From NCBI GenBank assembly GCA_946482345.1, contig CAMLRJ010000096.1:1-9348 (forward strand): a stretch of DNA of 9,348 bases. The letters run 5' to 3'. Within the stretch, counting starts at the first letter, position 1. The number at the start of each line of letters is the position of its first letter. Under the pieces are notes generated by a model, which worked only from the letters and a program-made list of their open reading frames with translations, ran no database searches and had not been told where the DNA came from. Positions 7,546 through 9,348 of the stretch are shown here, piece after piece. The DNA comes from an uncultured Cellvibrio sp. Its GTDB lineage: Bacteria; Pseudomonadota; Gammaproteobacteria; Pseudomonadales; Cellvibrionaceae. A program made the translations under genes and the position numbers.

Positions 7546-8583
7546 ATGCCACAAACCAACAATGCCGACACCCGATTACAAACACTGAATCACTGGGTAG
7601 CCACACAATTAGTGTCACCCAACACTCAATTGTTTCCTCTGGGAGGGGATGCAGGGTTCAGACGTTATTTCAGAGTTTCCGCCTTCCCGAACCTTTTGGC
7701 GGTAGATGCACCGGTAGCCACAGAAGACACACCGCAATTTTTGCGTGTTGCCGAATTATTGCAGCAACACCGAATCCGCGTTCCGCAAATAGCAGCTGTC
7801 GATGCTGACCAAGGATTTCTGTTGGTTGAAAACCTAGGCAACGATTTGGTATTTCAGACGATCAATCAGCAAAATGCCGATGCGATTTACCAGCAAGCCA
7901 TGGATTTGATTATGGCCATGCAAAACATCAACAAAAAACCGCAATGGCTGGCCGCTTATGATCAGGAATTTTTGTTGCGCGAAATGAATTTGCTAACCGA
8001 ATGGTTTATCGAAAAATTATTACGCTATCCGCTGAATGAAACTGAAAGACAATTAATCAACCAGTGCTTTCAAGATTTGTCCACCAGTGCTGCTGAACAA
8101 CCACAGGGGTTTGTGCATCGCGATTTTCATTCACGTAATTTGATGATCACATCTAACAATACCTTGGCGACCATTGATTTCCAGGGCGCACTCTGGGGGC
8201 CATTCACTTATGATCTCGCTTCACTGTTGCGCGATTGTTATTTGCGTTGGCCGCCAGAAAAAGTCAGGGATTGGGCGCTGAATTTTTATCAGCAGATACA
8301 CCCAATCCACTCATCCGTTTCCAGCACACAATTTTTAAAATGGTTTGACTGGATGGGTTTGCAACGGCACATCAAAGTGCTGGGTATTTTTGCGCGATTA
8401 TCACTCAGGGATAACAAGCCGCAATATTTGCAGGATTTACCATTGGTCATGCGTTACACACTGGAAGTGTGCAATCAATATACCGAGCTACAAGAATTTG
8501 CTGTTTGGTTTGAGAAAAATTTGTTGCCACTGGCCAAACAACAAAATTGGTACAGTGATTATCAAACGGCAGGTGAACAATAA
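7546..8583 (+). CDS. amgK: Anomeric N-acetylmuramate/N-acetylglucosamine kinase AmgK
   Basis: AmgK phosphorylates MurNAc (and GlcNAc) at the anomeric carbon with ATP, the first committed step of the peptidoglycan recycling route found in pseudomonads that by-passes MurA, the fosfomycin target. The 345-aa cytoplasmic protein belongs to the aminoglycoside phosphotransferase superfamily. An N-terminal nucleotide loop GGDAGFRRYFRV (33-44), VDAPVATED (53-61) and LLVENLGND (92-100) precede the catalytic HRDFHSRN motif (191-198: H191, D193, N198) and the metal-binding IDFQGALWGPFTYDLASLLRD block (210-230, D211). Sugar-kinase identity rests on the adjacent murU and on the place opposite lptD, the same arrangement as in Pseudomonas; superfamily membership alone would not give it. 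The stop overlaps the murU start by one base. The start at 7546 fits the promoter spacing. Confidence 0.93.
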   Translation: MPQTNNADTRLQTLNHWVATQLVSPNTQLFPLGGDAGFRRYFRVSAFPNLLAVDAPVATEDTPQFLRVAELLQQHRIRVPQIAAVDADQGFLLVENLGNDLVFQTINQQNADAIYQQAMDLIMAMQNINKKPQWLAAYDQEFLLREMNLLTEWFIEKLLRYPLNETERQLINQCFQDLSTSAAEQPQGFVHRDFHSRNLMITSNNTLATIDFQGALWGPFTYDLASLLRDCYLRWPPEKVRDWALNFYQQIHPIHSSVSSTQFLKWFDWMGLQRHIKVLGIFARLSLRDNKPQYLQDLPLVMRYTLEVCNQYTELQEFAVWFEKNLLPLAKQQNWYSDYQTAGEQ

Positions 8584-9284
8584 TGAAAGCCATGATTCTC
8601 GCCGCTGGTCTTGGCCAACGTATGCGCCCCTTGACCGATCACACGCCCAAACCTTTATTAAAAGTAAATGGCAAATGTTTACTGGATTATCATCTCGAAA
8701 AAATTCAGGATGCAGGCATTACAGATGTCATCATTAATTTGGCCTATCTTGGCGATAAAATCAGGGAGCATCTTGAGAATCCTCCCTATAAAAAACTTAC
8801 CATAAAATTTTCACAAGAACCTGAACCACTGGAAACCGGTGGTGCGCTATTACATGCTGCGGATCTATTGGCAGATGAAAATTTTATGCTCGTTAATGGT
8901 GATGTATGGTCAGATCTCAATTATCAACATTTTATTTCCAACAAACTGCAGAAGAATACTTCAGGGCATTTGTTAATGGTGCCCAATCCTGAATTTCATC
9001 CGCAAGGAGATTTCGTTCTGGATAAAACCACACAGCGACTGGCAGAAAAAAATAACCAATCAGGATTCACTTTCGCAGGAATCAGTATTCTGTCGCCAGC
9101 GCTTATCAACGAATACCCACACAAAAGAACCAAATTTCCATTAGCCGAAGTTTTTTTCCACGCCATCAAAAACCAACAACTTACGGGTGAGTTATATAAG
9201 GGATATTGGAGTGATGTTGGCACACCACAACGCTTGCAATCTCTGGATCAATTTTTACGTTCACAACATCAGGAGCTATCATGA
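8583..9284 (+). CDS. murU: N-acetylmuramate alpha-1-phosphate uridylyltransferase MurU
   Basis: MurU joins MurNAc-1-phosphate from AmgK to UTP, giving UDP-MurNAc and pyrophosphate and returning recycled sugar directly to wall precursor synthesis. The 233-aa protein is a single-domain sugar nucleotidyltransferase: the signature GLGQRMRPLTDHTPKPLL (9-26) binds the NTP phosphates, EPLETGGAL (81-89) the base and sugar, and VNGDVWSDL (104-112, D107) with YWSDVGTP (208-215, D211) should provide the metal ligands. Without context it could be read as a mannose-1-phosphate guanylyltransferase or RmlA relative; its short length and pairing with amgK support MurU. The start shares one base with the amgK stop (TAATG), and AGGTGA at 8571-8576 lies 6 nt upstream as a good ribosome binding site. 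Its last codons contain the Shine-Dalgarno sequence of the next gene. Confidence 0.95.
   Translation: MKAMILAAGLGQRMRPLTDHTPKPLLKVNGKCLLDYHLEKIQDAGITDVIINLAYLGDKIREHLENPPYKKLTIKFSQEPEPLETGGALLHAADLLADENFMLVNGDVWSDLNYQHFISNKLQKNTSGHLLMVPNPEFHPQGDFVLDKTTQRLAEKNNQSGFTFAGISILSPALINEYPHKRTKFPLAEVFFHAIKNQQLTGELYKGYWSDVGTPQRLQSLDQFLRSQHQELS
9271..9275 (+). promoter_or_regulatory. Strong Shine-Dalgarno site for the gene after murU
   Basis: AGGAG lies 5 nt before the ATG at 9281, inside the last codons of murU. It is the best ribosome binding site in the window and fixes the start of the downstream gene, whose ATG overlaps the murU stop as ATGA. Confidence 0.8.
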
Positions 9285-9348
9285 ACAAACCTTTACCGAC
9301 CACATTGAAGTTTTCTTTTTTCATTCCCGTTATTGTCATTCTTATTGT
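9281..9348 (+). CDS. Start of an unidentified membrane or exported protein (3' end outside window)
   Basis: Only 22 codons are present: MNKPLPTTLKFSFFIPVIVI followed by LI. A short basic N-terminus (K3, K10) leads into a strongly hydrophobic run from about residue 11, so the protein begins with a membrane anchor or signal sequence. The start is supported by AGGAG 5 nt upstream and by the 4-nt ATGA overlap with murU, so it is probably co-translated with amgK-murU. Inner-membrane sensor kinases often open this way, and a two-component pair lies near this locus in P. aeruginosa as I recall, but nothing in the visible codons identifies the family. Confidence 0.75.
   Translation, partial: MNKPLPTTLKFSFFIPVIVILI

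Noticed and set aside
8345..8737. 130-codon plus-strand frame across the amgK/murU junction
   Set aside because: It overlaps two well-supported genes in a different frame and has no family features; its length follows from the AT-rich codon pattern.
1..9348. CRISPR array, insertion sequence, tRNA/rRNA, toxin-antitoxin or defence module
   Set aside because: No regular spaced repeats, transposase motifs, terminal repeats or cloverleaf were seen; nearly all the sequence is taken up by conserved housekeeping genes.

Overview
The window is a conserved housekeeping locus from a gammaproteobacterium. The divergent order, with lptD-surA-pdxA-rsmA-apaH on the minus strand and amgK-murU on the plus strand, matches the arrangement I know from Pseudomonas and related marine or cellulolytic genera. 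AT-rich codon choice, the AmgK/MurU pair (absent from E. coli) and a receiver protein directly after apaH suggest a Cellvibrio/Saccharophagus-like member of the Pseudomonadales/Cellvibrionales. The genus is an inference; the gene order and protein motifs are read directly.

Layout. Positions 1-761 (minus) hold a response regulator whose C-terminus runs off the left edge. It appears only as an open frame with no stop inside the window. Next, all on the minus strand, come apaH (851-1666), rsmA/ksgA (1691-2500), pdxA (2497-3492), surA (3492-4805) and lptD (4851-7361), transcribed from lptD towards apaH. A 184-nt divergent promoter region (7362-7545) separates lptD from amgK (7546-8583) and murU (8583-9284) on the plus strand. 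A third plus-strand gene starts at 9281 with a strong Shine-Dalgarno sequence, and only its first 22 codons are present.

How the genes work together. LptD is the outer-membrane LPS translocon and SurA is the periplasmic chaperone that helps outer-membrane barrels such as LptD to fold. PdxA (vitamin B6 synthesis), RsmA (16S rRNA dimethylation) and ApaH (Ap4A hydrolysis) are co-transcribed housekeeping passengers. AmgK and MurU turn recycled MurNAc into UDP-MurNAc, so the divergent unit feeds the cell wall while the lptD unit builds the outer membrane. Junctions are very tight: pdxA/rsmA and murU/next gene overlap as ATGA, surA/pdxA as TGATG, and amgK/murU as TAATG.

I found no mobile element, CRISPR array, RNA gene, toxin-antitoxin or defence system. 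The items worth a second look are small-scale: a duplicated apaH start forming a six-codon mini-ORF, six cysteines in mature LptD, a Gln in the ApaH metal motif, an inverted repeat inside the amgK promoter, and a receiver protein with an unassigned C-terminal domain.
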